Source: Carex sylvatica (Eukaryota > Streptophyta > Magnoliopsida > Poales > Cyperaceae). Taken from it: 64,000 nt of DNA. The stretch is taken from NCBI GenBank assembly GCA_964058845.1, contig CAXKVR010000008.1:62001-126000 (forward strand). The letters run 5' to 3'. Both the position numbers and the translations under genes were made by a program. Below, one piece after another: positions 1 to 11,118 of the stretch (position 1 is the first letter of the stretch; the number at the start of each line of letters is the position of its first letter). Under the pieces are notes generated by a model that was not told where the DNA came from, made no database searches, and saw only the letters and a program-made list of their open reading frames with translations.

Positions 1-2418
1 ACTTAGAGAGCGAGAGGAGTTCTCCTCCTGTACCTGTCTTGCATTTGCCCCTGGTATGTGTCTTTACAGGAACTTTATTTTATTTATGTATTTTGGTGCT
101 TATCTTCAGCCTTACTTGATCTGGTTCTTTAGTCCATGTATTTTATCACGATAGTTCTTCATGGACTTTTGAGTTGGGAGATTTCAGTAATTTATATGTC
201 ATGCTCGGTATTGGTACTGCACAGAGGTTATTTTTTTATTTGTTTAACAAGTTTATGTTTGAGTTCATTAATAAAAAAAAAAAAGTTTCATGTTTTTGTT
301 ATTTTTTCTTCAACTTGGAAGCAATTGTTGCTTATATTAAACTCTAGTCACCAGGCTTAATATAGTAAGCAAATAAAGATAAACAAATTTGAATAGTACT
401 AGACTGATAATGAACCGAGTTCTAGCACTCTTCCTAATAGCAGTGCTATTCTGTGCAAAGGTTGTTGCCAGACAATTTTGCTATTCGCAAAGAGTGTCAT
501 CCACTGTTCCATTGCTCTTCCACAACCAGTCTTTTTTACCACTTCTCTACCATATTTTTCCATCTACATCTTTTGTAGCACTATTCTGTGTATTTCCAAA
601 CTACCAGAGTACTTTCATTTTAGGATATTAATGGTTGAGATATATGGATATTGCCCATGATTTAGTTGTATTGTTTTCCTGTTCATTTTTCTATGTAGCT
701 GCTTGCTTGACATGGGAGTTAGCTGAGTCGGGAAAAGACTTCATTACCTCTCTTGTCAATAGAAATGATGCTGTTCCCTCTTTTTGTAAGATTTCTGCTG
801 CCAGAGTTCGATCTGAGGTAACTTATAAGAAAGTAATTCAAAGTTGCAGTATATGCCTACATCACACCCCATCATCAATAGAAGCACCTAGGGTGCTGAA
901 ACAAATTTACCTGTTTCTCTAAATTACAACTTGACTCATTTAACCCAATTAGGAGTTACAAAATTTAACCCAGGAAGGGTTTACTTCTGATAAATTTTAC
1001 CTTAAGTTTAGCAATTTTCCATGAATTATCCCTCGGTTGTGCAATCCTGATTTGATTATGAATTAACTTAGCCTCAAGTTACCCTATATTTTGTGATCAG
1101 ATATTAAATCATTCATCAATTACCTGGAAAAAGGAAAATGGAAGTCCAAAAGAAGTAACTGTAAAATGCATGCCTAGCATGAATGATGATAGGTTTTACC
1201 TCAATATGGGGAGACGCAAGTTCAGTTTCTACAATAGGCATCCAAGGGATGCGGGGGTTAACGTGGCCCTTATTTAATAAAAAAAAAGAACAACTGTACC
1301 AATAAAATTCTGGCATTTGACACAACCTAAACTGTACCAAGCTGTATACCTTGCATCTGTTTAATATTTTGGCAACTTTCTCAAACTTTAATTTTGTTCT
1401 CTGTAGTCAATATGGTATTGATAAATCTTGTATTTGCAATCTTGTGAAGGTGATGGCATCATCATGGAGGAATAATATGAGGGAAGGGATGCGACTTAAT
1501 AAATTATTTAATTTTGTAAATGGCCATGCAGAGAAGATCAGATCTCATCTGGCATCCATGTCAGGTTCATTAGTCAAGGTAGCTAATTCTACTGTGGCGG
1601 TCCAGTGCAATGGGTCTAGTCTTTCTGAGGTACCCTTTTTTTTATCTGATTACCAAGTTTTACACATTGTAATATGAACTAGTCATAGTTGTTTTGGTTT
1701 TATTAATTCCCGACGACTATCATTGTCATAGATGCCAGTTGCTCTAAATTTTGTATTCAGTAGATACATTGGAAATATTGGGTTTAACTTGACACAAAAG
1801 AAAGAATAAAAATATTTGTAGTCTGCCCAAAAATTCCAATTGAGCCAAGTGGACTATTATAAAAAAAAAACATGGAAAACATAAATAAATTTAATTGCAA
1901 AAGCTTAAATTTTGCATTGACAAAGAAAAGGAACTTATGAACAATTTGTTGTATCCCAGCCTTTGATAAAAAATACAGCAAATGGCACTACCAATGGTAC
2001 AGATGCACCCAAAATAAATGGAAATTCGACCCAAGTCTGCTCAACCTATGTTGCCTCACAAGTAGAAGCAGAAGAAAGCAATATACAACTAGATCAAGAA
2101 ACCATCTCAAACCTAGATGCTGCAGCGGAGCTACCAGAAAATAAAATGCATGCAACTCCAGTTGCTAAGAGTTCCCGGCAGTTCTATCCACCTGGAAGGA
2201 TCATTCACATGGTTGCACTACCTGATGGAGAACCCGTAGATGATGAAGCATTTGAGATTTATGAAACTCCTAGGGGTTTGTATGGAAAAATCAGGCTCGC
2301 ACCTGATATGGTCAAAGATCACTATATGCCGAGCTATATAAAGACTTTGGAAGTATTACTTGATAGGCTTCGTAAAGACGGTACTGACAATACAAGCCCG
2401 TCTTCAGCTGATTTGTAG
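1..2418 (+). CDS. Lipase class 3 / sn1-specific diacylglycerol lipase-like protein, C-terminal part (5' end outside window)
   Basis: Four exons can be joined in phase: 2-53 (partial), 699-817, 1450-1629 and 1960-2418, ending in TAG. The joined start reads CLAFAPAACLTWELAESG followed by KDFITSLVNRNDAVPSFC. This is the stretch just after the catalytic core in plant alpha/beta hydrolases of the lipase class 3 group (At4g16070/At3g14075 type, also called calmodulin-binding heat-shock or DAG lipase-like proteins). The last exon has a low-complexity Asn/Thr/Glu linker, then RQFYPPGRIIHMV and YGKIRLAPDMVKDHYMPSYI, the conserved C-terminal block of the family. The GXSXG nucleophile motif and the N-terminal membrane segments lie upstream of the window. 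By family knowledge the protein should hydrolyse acylglycerols at membranes. The substrate is not shown by this sequence. The three introns are 645, 632 and 330 bp with GT-AG ends. Confidence 0.85.
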
Positions 2419-5055
2419 CTTGTTGTATGTGGTTTTGTTGATTGCTTGTTGATAGGTGATTTTGATATTAATTCTTTGGTTGCTAGATCCCATGTTTTAA
2501 AAGGTTGCCTTTGTGGTGCCTAGTGGCTGTATAGCTATTGTTTTGTTTCTCTTTATCATATTGGGTAATTCTTTGTAGCCTTTGGTTGTCAATCAGTCCA
2601 TGTTATTTTTTGCTAGTTGTAGGTTTGTATCTAGTTGAGGACTATTATAGTACCTATAAATTTGTCCATTAATAATTGCAATGCCACGTGCTTTACGTTT
2701 AATACAAGTTTTATGAACAAACGCCGTAGAAGGTATTAAAAGCAACGAAGAATGCTAATATGAAAATTCAGATGAAAGCGGTTTGTTGATAATAGTGATT
2801 TAAAATGATTTCCAACAATCAAGACTCCTTTCCTTTGAGATGTTTAGCTCTAGTGAGTTATGGCGAATCAAATTTTAATTCTCTCCTCTATATTATGCAT
2901 CTTAAATTAAATTGGCTGGACAGAAATTTCAATAGTTAAGATTAATTGATCTAAATTCAGATTGAGTCTGAGTCCTCCAGTCAAATAATATACCTTATTT
3001 TGATTAAATATATCATTTATATGTGTAGAAGTCTAAATTTAGTTCAAATTGGACCCGCCACATATATAGACACACGTATTATCACGGATATTTTCGCTCA
3101 ACACCGTTGGATTTGAATCAAAAATCGTGCAGATTAAATCCAACGTGTGTAAACTTTTTCACTGGAATGCCCTGATGCGCCTCTCCCAGCAAATTTTTCC
3201 CCCCTCCCTCTTCGATCCCTTCCACGCTCCCTTCTTCCAAAAAAAAACCTAGAGTTGCGAGAGAGGAGATAGTGAATGATCGTCTCCCCCCTCTTCTCTA
3301 TTCGTTGTTAACTAACTAAATAAAAAGAGAAACGAAGACGAACAAGTAGGAGACCTACCGCCGCAAAATCCTTAGTCCTAAGGAAAGAAGATCCATATCA
3401 CCGCTGCCAAGGACTCCATCGACCCGTCATAAGCACAACTGTCGGAGTTATGACGATATCAAGTACACGAGTTACTTAGGTCAGGTCAGACGTATATGAT
3501 GGTTGGGTAACAATAAACAGTAAACACCCACACCCATTTGTTAAGAGATGAGATCTTAATCTATTTTCTCTGAGTCTTGAATTCATATTTATCAAGATCT
3601 TGAATTGGATCAATGCGAGGAATATCGAATTAATTGGAATTGGATTAAGCCAATTGGGAAAACGGAAAATAGCAAGAATTAATGGACATTTTCTTGGGCA
3701 CTCAAATTTTCATATATATATATATATATATATATTTTACAAATGGTGCCAACTGCCAAGTACATATCAAATGATTAAAGTAAACGGGCTTACTACGATT
3801 GAAAAAGAAAGATTTCTTTTACGTTTCAAGGAATAGATATGATGGTTGCTAGATGAGTTGCTCTTTGATTAAATAAGCTTTTCTTCATAATAAAATAGTA
3901 AAACTAGAAAATAAAAGGGTTTATGTGTAAGAATGCATGACAGTAGGAGATTTGATTATTAGATGATAACCTTCACTATCTCATGTGAAATAATTGAAAT
4001 CTTTGAGCAAGCAATGCTCACAGGATGGAAATTCTTAAAAAAAAGGCATCACAATCACTGTTTTGTAAATAAAATAAATAAATGGTATCTAAGTAAAAAG
4101 TTGAGACAAGGCACAATGACCATATGAGTTCATCTCATGAGTGCCTCATGATTCTTAAAGAAAAAAGGAAGTGCAAACTGTCATTAATATGGCAAGAATA
4201 CATAAAAGAAAATATGAGGGCATCCTTAATAACAGAAAACTCATGTAATATAAAAAAGAAATAAGCAAAACCTTGTTTCTCTTGATCTTTTATGTTGTCT
4301 CTTGCATATACATCATACATAGGTAATAGGTCATACATCAAGTTATAAATTTACTAATGGGATGTTCATATGCTCAATTGGTGTGGAGTGGAATGGATAA
4401 TCTCATACAAAATGCGAACACAGTGAAACAAATATGGAAGTATCTCAAAACAGGGCAACAATGAATGGAGCAGTGATCTGGGCTATCTGAAAGCAACGAA
4501 ATGGGTTCAATTTTAGAGGCAAGAGGGTGTGCCATCTTGAATGCTTGTTAATATGGCAAAAGAGGAAGCACGATTATGGCTTAGTATGTGGCAACCAAAG
4601 GCTTTGATAGAGGCAGACGTGAGGTACTGATGTCAGGAGGATTAGTATTGGTTAATTTTAATAATTTAAATATATTGTTGTTGCCAACATTTTTATTTTT
4701 ACTCATTTTTAAAAGTATTTTAATAAAAATAACAGAAAAAATCTGCAGTTCTGAATTTTTATTCAGAATCGTTAAAAAAATTCACGATGACGAATAAAAA
4801 TTTGAAACCACCGAATTTTTCCACAGTCCGACCTTTTTAATCCAAAACGGCCCTTCTCTCTTCAATTCCATTCCACACGCAATGCGTTGAGCCGCTGATT
4901 GGCTGGGGAATAGGCGGGTCCCATTGATTAGGCTTAACGACAAACAACTCTGCCGAAGTCCGAATTTTATGAAATCAAATTCGGCCCAACTTAGCCCATT
5001 AATCATTTATATTTGCTGATTGGTTGAAGCAACAACGCTATACACGTTTGATTTT
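2419..5055. other. 3' UTR and non-coding spacer
   Basis: The first 200-300 bases after the lipase stop are T-rich and probably the 3' UTR. The rest has no ORF with coding character. A C/T-rich stretch at 3180-3420 looks like promoter or 5' UTR sequence, but no coding exon follows it. A (TA)n tract lies at about 3714-3735. Confidence 0.6.
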
Positions 5056-5546
5056 GGGAATTTTTTATTGGTAGTAATTAATAGAAAAGAAGAGAGAAAA
5101 AAGAAAAAGTACATAATTTTTATTTGAGTAGTAAAATCGGTACAAGCAGTACTAATTCTAACATTTATTTTGTTTTAAGCTGAAAAAAAAAAAGTTTAGA
5201 TCGATATAAACGGTACCGATCCAAACTTTTAAGTTGTCAAAAAAAAAAAAAAGTTAAGATCAGTATGAACAGTACCAATCTAAACTTTTAATTCGATATA
5301 AACAGTATCGATCCAAACTTTTAAGCTGCCAAAAAAAAAAAAGTTAGAATCAGTATGAAAAAAAAAAAAAAAGTTAGGATCGATATAAACAGTACCGATC
5401 CAAACTTTTAATCTACAAAAAAAAAAAAAAAAAAAAGTTAAGATCGATACTGTTTGTACCGATCTTACTATTCAAATAAAAAGTAGTGTACTCTTTCTCT
5501 TTTCCTCTCTCCTTTTCTACTAATTACTACCAATAAAAAAATCCCC
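5056..5546. mobile_element. Foldback/MITE-like element with long terminal inverted repeats and an internal palindromic minisatellite
   Basis: The left end (GGGAATTTTTTATTGGTAG, from 5056) is matched in reverse complement by the right end (ACTACCAATAAAAAAATCCC, to 5546). The match continues inward through a purine-rich AGAAAAGAAGAGAG block and a TTATTTGAATAGTAA-like block, giving arms of roughly 90 bp. Between the arms, a unit of about 35-60 bp recurs at least five times. It contains GATCGATATAAACGGTACC and GATCCAAACTTTTAA, is itself partly palindromic, and is separated by A-tracts. There is no coding capacity and no convincing target-site duplication. This is a non-autonomous DNA element of unknown superfamily. 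Confidence 0.65.
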
Positions 5547-8500
5547 TCTTATTTGCTTCTTATGAGATCTCTCCATTTCAAGGCCATTGGAGCTCTCCAT
5601 TTCTCATTTTTTATTTCAAATGAACTCCAACGTTAGAGAACCTCAAATTTGTGCATCTAGAAATGATATGAGTACACCATGCCACGTGGCACCAATCAGA
5701 ACATGCCATGTCATCAAATTTTAAAAAAATCCTTAACTCTTCAACCATTTTGAGTTAGGAAGTGTATAATATATCAAAATTCATGGTTCTGCATGTAGAA
5801 TATTATCATGGATTCTAACATGCTATTCCCCATTCAACTTGGAGTGCCTTTAATTATTTTGGTATTTTTCGAAGCATTTAAAATTATTTTGGCCTAAATC
5901 TGCTTGGGATCAAAACAAGCACACAAAGCACGATATTTTGAATGGAGATGACATGGAGGCAGTGGTGCATGCCCTAACAAAATTGGCAAATGTAACAGAA
6001 GTCAAATATAATAATACATCGATGGCAATGGCATTCATGTATACCTAATTGTAACAACTCGATAAAAAATACAATCTCGTCACCGAACTTAATTAGAATT
6101 AAGTCAATGAATCATTGAAGTAGTTTTCTACGTTTCCAATAATTTCTTGTCTTGAAGAAATTTCTTATTGTGCAAATCAAATAGGACCAAAAATTAAATT
6201 GACCTCATGGTCCTCATAGCTCAGAGCCCAATTATTCTGTCGACATTTTCATGTGAAAAATTCAATGCCTCCTTGTCTTTGTTGTGTTTCCAGCTATAAA
6301 TTTTTGACTTCCACTGTTATTTGGTTTGCTGCCCCGAAGGCCGAAGCGCATTGCTCTCTCTCTTTTAATATTATTATATATACTAATCTTCCAGACATCC
6401 GAGTTGCACCAAATTGTGTGCATAAAGAAATTTTAGATTATCATCTCAAAAGTCTAGCTCAAATGTCATCGGAGGTTAAAACTTCTTTGAATTGCAAAAA
6501 CACAATACGGTGATGGAAAGACAAATGCAGCAATCAACCATTAATCAATTACACGCTTAATCATAAAAAGTGTGCTCAAAGAAAATTAACACAATACAGT
6601 GATGGAAAGACAAATGCAGCAATCAACGATGAATCAATTACACGCTTAAATTTTTTTATTTATTTGAAACAAGATAGAAGTTCAATTTTTCCATCCAAGA
6701 ATAAACCTCATCTGGTACAATGGAGTTCGAACTCTAAAAAAAAAGTAGCAAAAGAGGAAGAATTTTAGAACTTATTTACTTTCACTAAGCTAAAATAAAT
6801 AAATTAGAATGGTCCCTTAATTAATGTTTTAAGCATGTCTTCTTTACATTACTATTTTTATCCTCGGTACTGCACGTATCTGAGCTAATTCCAGTCGAGT
6901 AACTTTTTTTAATTTTTCAAGCCAGTCTTAGATGCAAAAAGATATTTAAAATTTGTACCATATTAAAATATACGATCAGCATCTCATTCGACAAGTATTG
7001 ATGGATCTGATCTCATATTAAAATGCACGGAGAGGTAAATTCAAATTGGAGTGTCATAAGAAAGCTCATGAGAGATTTGGGGTACACCTAAAAGTCACGA
7101 GTATGATGGAGTCTCATCAGCTGCTAATGCTATACTCCGTAGTCCGTAGTATAGATGTCTACTGTTAGAAGAAACAAGTAGTAGGCCTCGGTCTCATGAG
7201 TCTCATCAGATGCCAACAACTTTTTCGGAACAAAGGAAAGAAAAAGAGAAAGTTTTTGTTTTGTAATATCACACTTCTCTTTGTTCTTCTTTTTTATGGG
7301 AAACACAAAGCAGACATTGGAATCCTCTTCAAAACAATAGATGTTTTCCTTATCAAGAATATTATTCAGATGCCAACAACATGAAATTTCATATTCCCCA
7401 TTCATGTCTGATTACATAATGCCAAGTGGAATGTAGATTCCATCTACAACTACAAGTATCCTATGCCTTGTACTGTACATGAACCAAAACAGTAAAGCAC
7501 AGTCTAATTTGCCAAGAGAAAAACAGTAAAGCACAGCTAAGATACTTAAAATGGTCACAATTTTACTGGAATTTGGATCATCTCATGTGACTCAAACTTC
7601 AAATTTGTATTCTAACGGTGTCCTGTTAATTACGCTATGCATGACGGATGGAAAGTGACATTTCAATTTGTCAATATAACCTCTTTTTTGTGTCATACAT
7701 ATAAATGTTAATGCTTTAGTTGTTGACTCAATTTCATGTATTTAAAAAAAATATATATTGAGTAACTATTAGTTGTTCTGCCTAGATAATATTTTTGTTA
7801 TGTGTTTTTATTTCTAAAAAAATTATAGCCGAAAATCTACTTCTTTCTTGTACATTTTTATTTTGCAAACGATGCGGGTTTGTGTGCCAATATGCCAATA
7901 TATCAATATAATGGTATTTAAAAAATAGTTAATAATTATAATTTGCCTCTTAAGTTTTATTTAATTTGTTGGGGAGACAAATGGTTTAAAGTTAACTCCA
8001 CAATTAATCAATATAATAATTACTTGAATACAAGGCTTAATTCACGAATCATGACCTATTTTAAACTTCCTAAGACATTTGTTTGCTTCGCTTAAAAGAT
8101 TGTAAAGCATTACTTCATAACTTTATCACCGCCAATTCTTATCTTATATACTCGCCTAACTAATTTTCTCTTCTCAAATTTTTTTAACATGCAAATTTAT
8201 GTTTGTAGAAAGCTCTTAAGAGTCTGTTCGGCTTTTACTGTTTTCGTACTACTTACGGATCACAATAAAAAAAATGTAAATGTACTACTTATGAAGTAGA
8301 TTTTTTTTGTACATTCAGGATCTGTTCGGCTTGTACTGTTTTTGTGAAAAAAAAAATTCACTCAGAGTGGCATTCAATTCGTTTCAGCCATTCAAATTGA
8401 ATCCGAACCCAAATCCATTCTTGTTCCCGACTAACAACCGAACATGCCCTCATTATTTAGCACTGATAAATTCCACCATCTTAAATTTGAGTATATATAT

Positions 8501-8968
8501 AATAATATTATTTATAATAAAGTGTACACTAAGATTTATCAGCAAGAAAAAGGAAGACAATAGTTTGTAATACTAAGCAGCTATTGGGCCAAAAACATCC
8601 TCATTATTTACGCTTAATTAGAGTAATGAATGCCCCAACCGCGTTCTCTCCAAAAACCTTTCAAAAGTTCCAAACCAAACCAAAGCAAACCGAGACCGCG
8701 CTCTCTCTCCATTCTCCAACTACAAAATAAAACCAAAGAAACTCACCAATCCCATTTTATGATTTTCATCTTCGGATATCCCAACTCAAACTTCCGTTTT
8801 TTGTTTTTTGTTTTTTGTTTTTTGTTTTGTTTTACAATATAACCCCTATATTTATGCAAAGTTACAAACCTTGAATAAATAAATTAACCATACCTGCGTT
8901 CCATCCTCCCTCTTTGCCTCCCTCCCCCTCCTATCTGTCCTCTCTCCCCATTCCTCAAAGAGAAGAAA
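5547..8968. other. Non-coding spacer and J-protein promoter
   Basis: No ORF in this stretch has exon-like flanks or recognisable residues. It holds a dispersed direct repeat at 6499-6649 (listed separately), a partial duplication of a CTGTTCGGCTTTTACTGTTTT-like sequence at about 8225 and 8323, and a (GTTTTTT)n tract at about 8795-8830. The 8880-8960 stretch is C/T-rich and is probably the 5' UTR of the J-domain gene. Confidence 0.55.
6499..6649. repeat. Short direct repeat (62 bp, 89 bp apart)
   Basis: Copy 1 (6499-6560) and copy 2 (6588-6649) both begin AACACAATAC and contain GTGATGGAAAGACAAATGCA and ATCAATTACACGCTTAA, with only a few differences. This is a local duplication of non-coding sequence. 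Confidence 0.8.
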
Positions 8969-10210
8969 ATGGGTTCAAAAGAGAATCTTGCAGGGGTTAT
9001 TTGCAAGATCTCGGAGATTTTTACTTCATGCCGGCACCGCCACCATACAGATGAAAGAAGCACGTTTCTTGACTGGTACCTAATTCTTGGAGTGAGTTTT
9101 TTTTTCTTTTCTTTATAGCTTGTTGCCTTGTAATAAGTTATCTTGCATGAACTGGTTAAAATTTTGCATATTTTCTTCATTGTATTGATCTTTAATAGGT
9201 CGATCAAGAAGTGGGGGAGGAGGCAATTCGGAAACGGTACCGTCAACTCGGTAATATATATACACATAAATTAGTATATATGTTGACAGAAAAGAATTTG
9301 CATCTATTGGTATTGTCATCTGTTTCAGATTAGACTGATTTGTTTTATTTATCTATTTGAAGCACTACAACTTCACCCGGACAAAAACAATCATCACAAA
9401 GCAGATGCTGCGTTCAAGCTAGTCTTGGAGGTAAATGATCACTTTTCTTTTCAAAAGTAAAATGCATCTTCACAGAGAGTACTTTAAAAAGGGAAAAACC
9501 TGAGATTGCTTAATTTACGCTTATAGATATAGACCTGTTAGGTTTTGTGCGGTATTGTCATTTCTATCATTGTTGTTAATTTCTTAATTTAACACTCCTG
9601 TAAAAATAATTTTTATTCACCACAATTTGCAAATTTAATGTCTAATTTGGCATTGTCATGCTTACATTCGATGCCTAACAAAATAGAAAAATAACAAAGA
9701 GTTTTGAAATCCTTTTACAACCTCTAATCAAGAGATATTTGTTAGGCATACTCGTGCCTCTCTGATGAAGCAAAGAGAAGAATCTTCGACTCGTTTAAAC
9801 GTGACAAGTTCTGCATCGAATGCTATGCAAAGTTCAATTCAAGCCAGAATGGAAATGGCAAAGAAGAAAACACCTGGACCAACACTAGTACAACCTACAA
9901 GTCATCAAAGAGATTCATTCATGCATTCAAAGAGCTTCAAAAGAGGTTAAGCAAGGAATGTAGAGTAATAGAGAATTGTTTAAGAGCTACCAATCAGTCA
10001 CTTAATGGGTACCCGGTGTTTGACCCAGATAACCGGGTTTTCTATCCGGAATACCCATACTTCCGCATGCCCGTAAGTGGTGCAAATGCAAACCACTTCT
10101 CTTCAAATGGAGTTGCCGGATTTAAGAGAAGAGGCAGCAAGCGTGAATCATCAGTTTATAATGTAGGATGCGAGGTTAACATACCATGCACCACACAGAG
10201 CACTGATTGA
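8969..10210 (+). CDS. J-domain (DnaJ-like) co-chaperone, 235 aa
   Basis: Four exons join in phase: 8969-9091, 9199-9250, 9363-9430 and 9746-10210 (TGA). The predicted protein has 235 residues. A J domain occupies roughly residues 34-95: DWYLILGV at the start of helix I, EEAIRKRYRQLALQLHPDKN carrying the invariant HPD (residues 63-65), then AFKLVLEAYSCLSDEAKRRI. HPD is the loop that stimulates Hsp70 ATPase. The rest lacks a G/F region, CXXCXGXG zinc fingers or a membrane segment. It has FCIECYAKF, a Ser/Thr/Asn-rich stretch, and FDPDNRVFYPEYPYFRMP near the C terminus. That makes it a class C (J-domain-only) protein, and its Hsp70 partner and clients are unknown. The ATG at 8969 follows AAGAAA and is the first in frame. 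The gene converges with the Pumilio-24 gene. Confidence 0.88.
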
Positions 10211-10373
10211 TTTAGTTCAAATATTAATTTTCCAATTCTTAAGCTATTTTGTTTATAAATCATTACTTCATTTTTTAGTAGATCCCTCCTTGCCAATGCA
10301 GTTTTATAGTAACTCAGCTAGATGGCAACATCTTTTTTCACTTCTTGCAAATCCTTCTTTCACATATTTTTAA

Positions 10374-10893
10374 GAGTAGAACTAGAGTGTCCTTGAGCTC
10401 ACCAAAGAAATTCTTTGGTAAGCTTAACTAAAAAATTTACCAGAATTGATATCAAATGAAGAATCCAAATCGTTAAAACTAATCTATCTCACAAATAATG
10501 AGTTTATATGTCAAATTTCTAAATTCTTGAATTAATTTATTACAACAAATTTAATACCCTTATTAGTAGTAGGAGATCAAACTACTCAAACTATTTAATA
10601 CCCTTATTATTACAACAAATGATTTTTTTCCCATTTAAATTTCAAAACCCATGACCTCTCGCATAAAATACCTTTGTTACCAAGTTAATTTTAATATACT
10701 CATTTTTCATTTATTTTACCACTCAACTTTGTACTAAATTAATTTATAAAATTATAAAATGAACATATAAACACATCACCTTAAAGTAGATCGATTTCAA
10801 CCATTTAAATTTATTATTTAAAATCAATTTAATTTGGGGTTAAGCTCACCAAAGAGCTTGGGCCAACCTTGCGCAAACACCCTAGTTCTACTC
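10374..10893. mobile_element. MITE, 520 bp, with a 9-bp target duplication
   Basis: The left terminus GAGTAGAACTAGAGTGT (from 10374) is mirrored by the right terminus, whose reverse complement reads GAGTAGAACTAGGGTGT (ending 10893). Flanks TATTTTTAA (10365-10373) and TATTTTCAA (10894-10902) match at 8 of 9 positions, which suits a 9-bp target duplication of the Mutator-like type. The interior is AT-rich and non-coding. A GAGCTCACCAAAG block and its inverted partner lie near the two ends. The element sits between the 3' ends of two convergent genes and may contribute to their 3' UTRs. Confidence 0.7.
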
Positions 10894-11118
10894 TATTTTC
10901 AAATCCCAACAAGTTATATATGGGCCAACCTTGATCTTTCTGACTCTTCTCGAAATCTCCATCAGTAATAAAACACCAATAGTGTCGAACAAAAATGTTA
11001 TTTCTCCAGAATGACTGGATGAAAAATACTTAATTGAAAGCTAGTATACAAATAGAACAAAATTTAATAACATCATCATAAATTCTGTTTTTTCCCCGTG
11101 AGACCTCTATCAAAACTC

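Noticed and set aside
3180..3600. Possible orphan first exon (CT-rich leader-like sequence)
   Set aside because: No frame longer than about ten codons follows the first ATG and no downstream exon was found.
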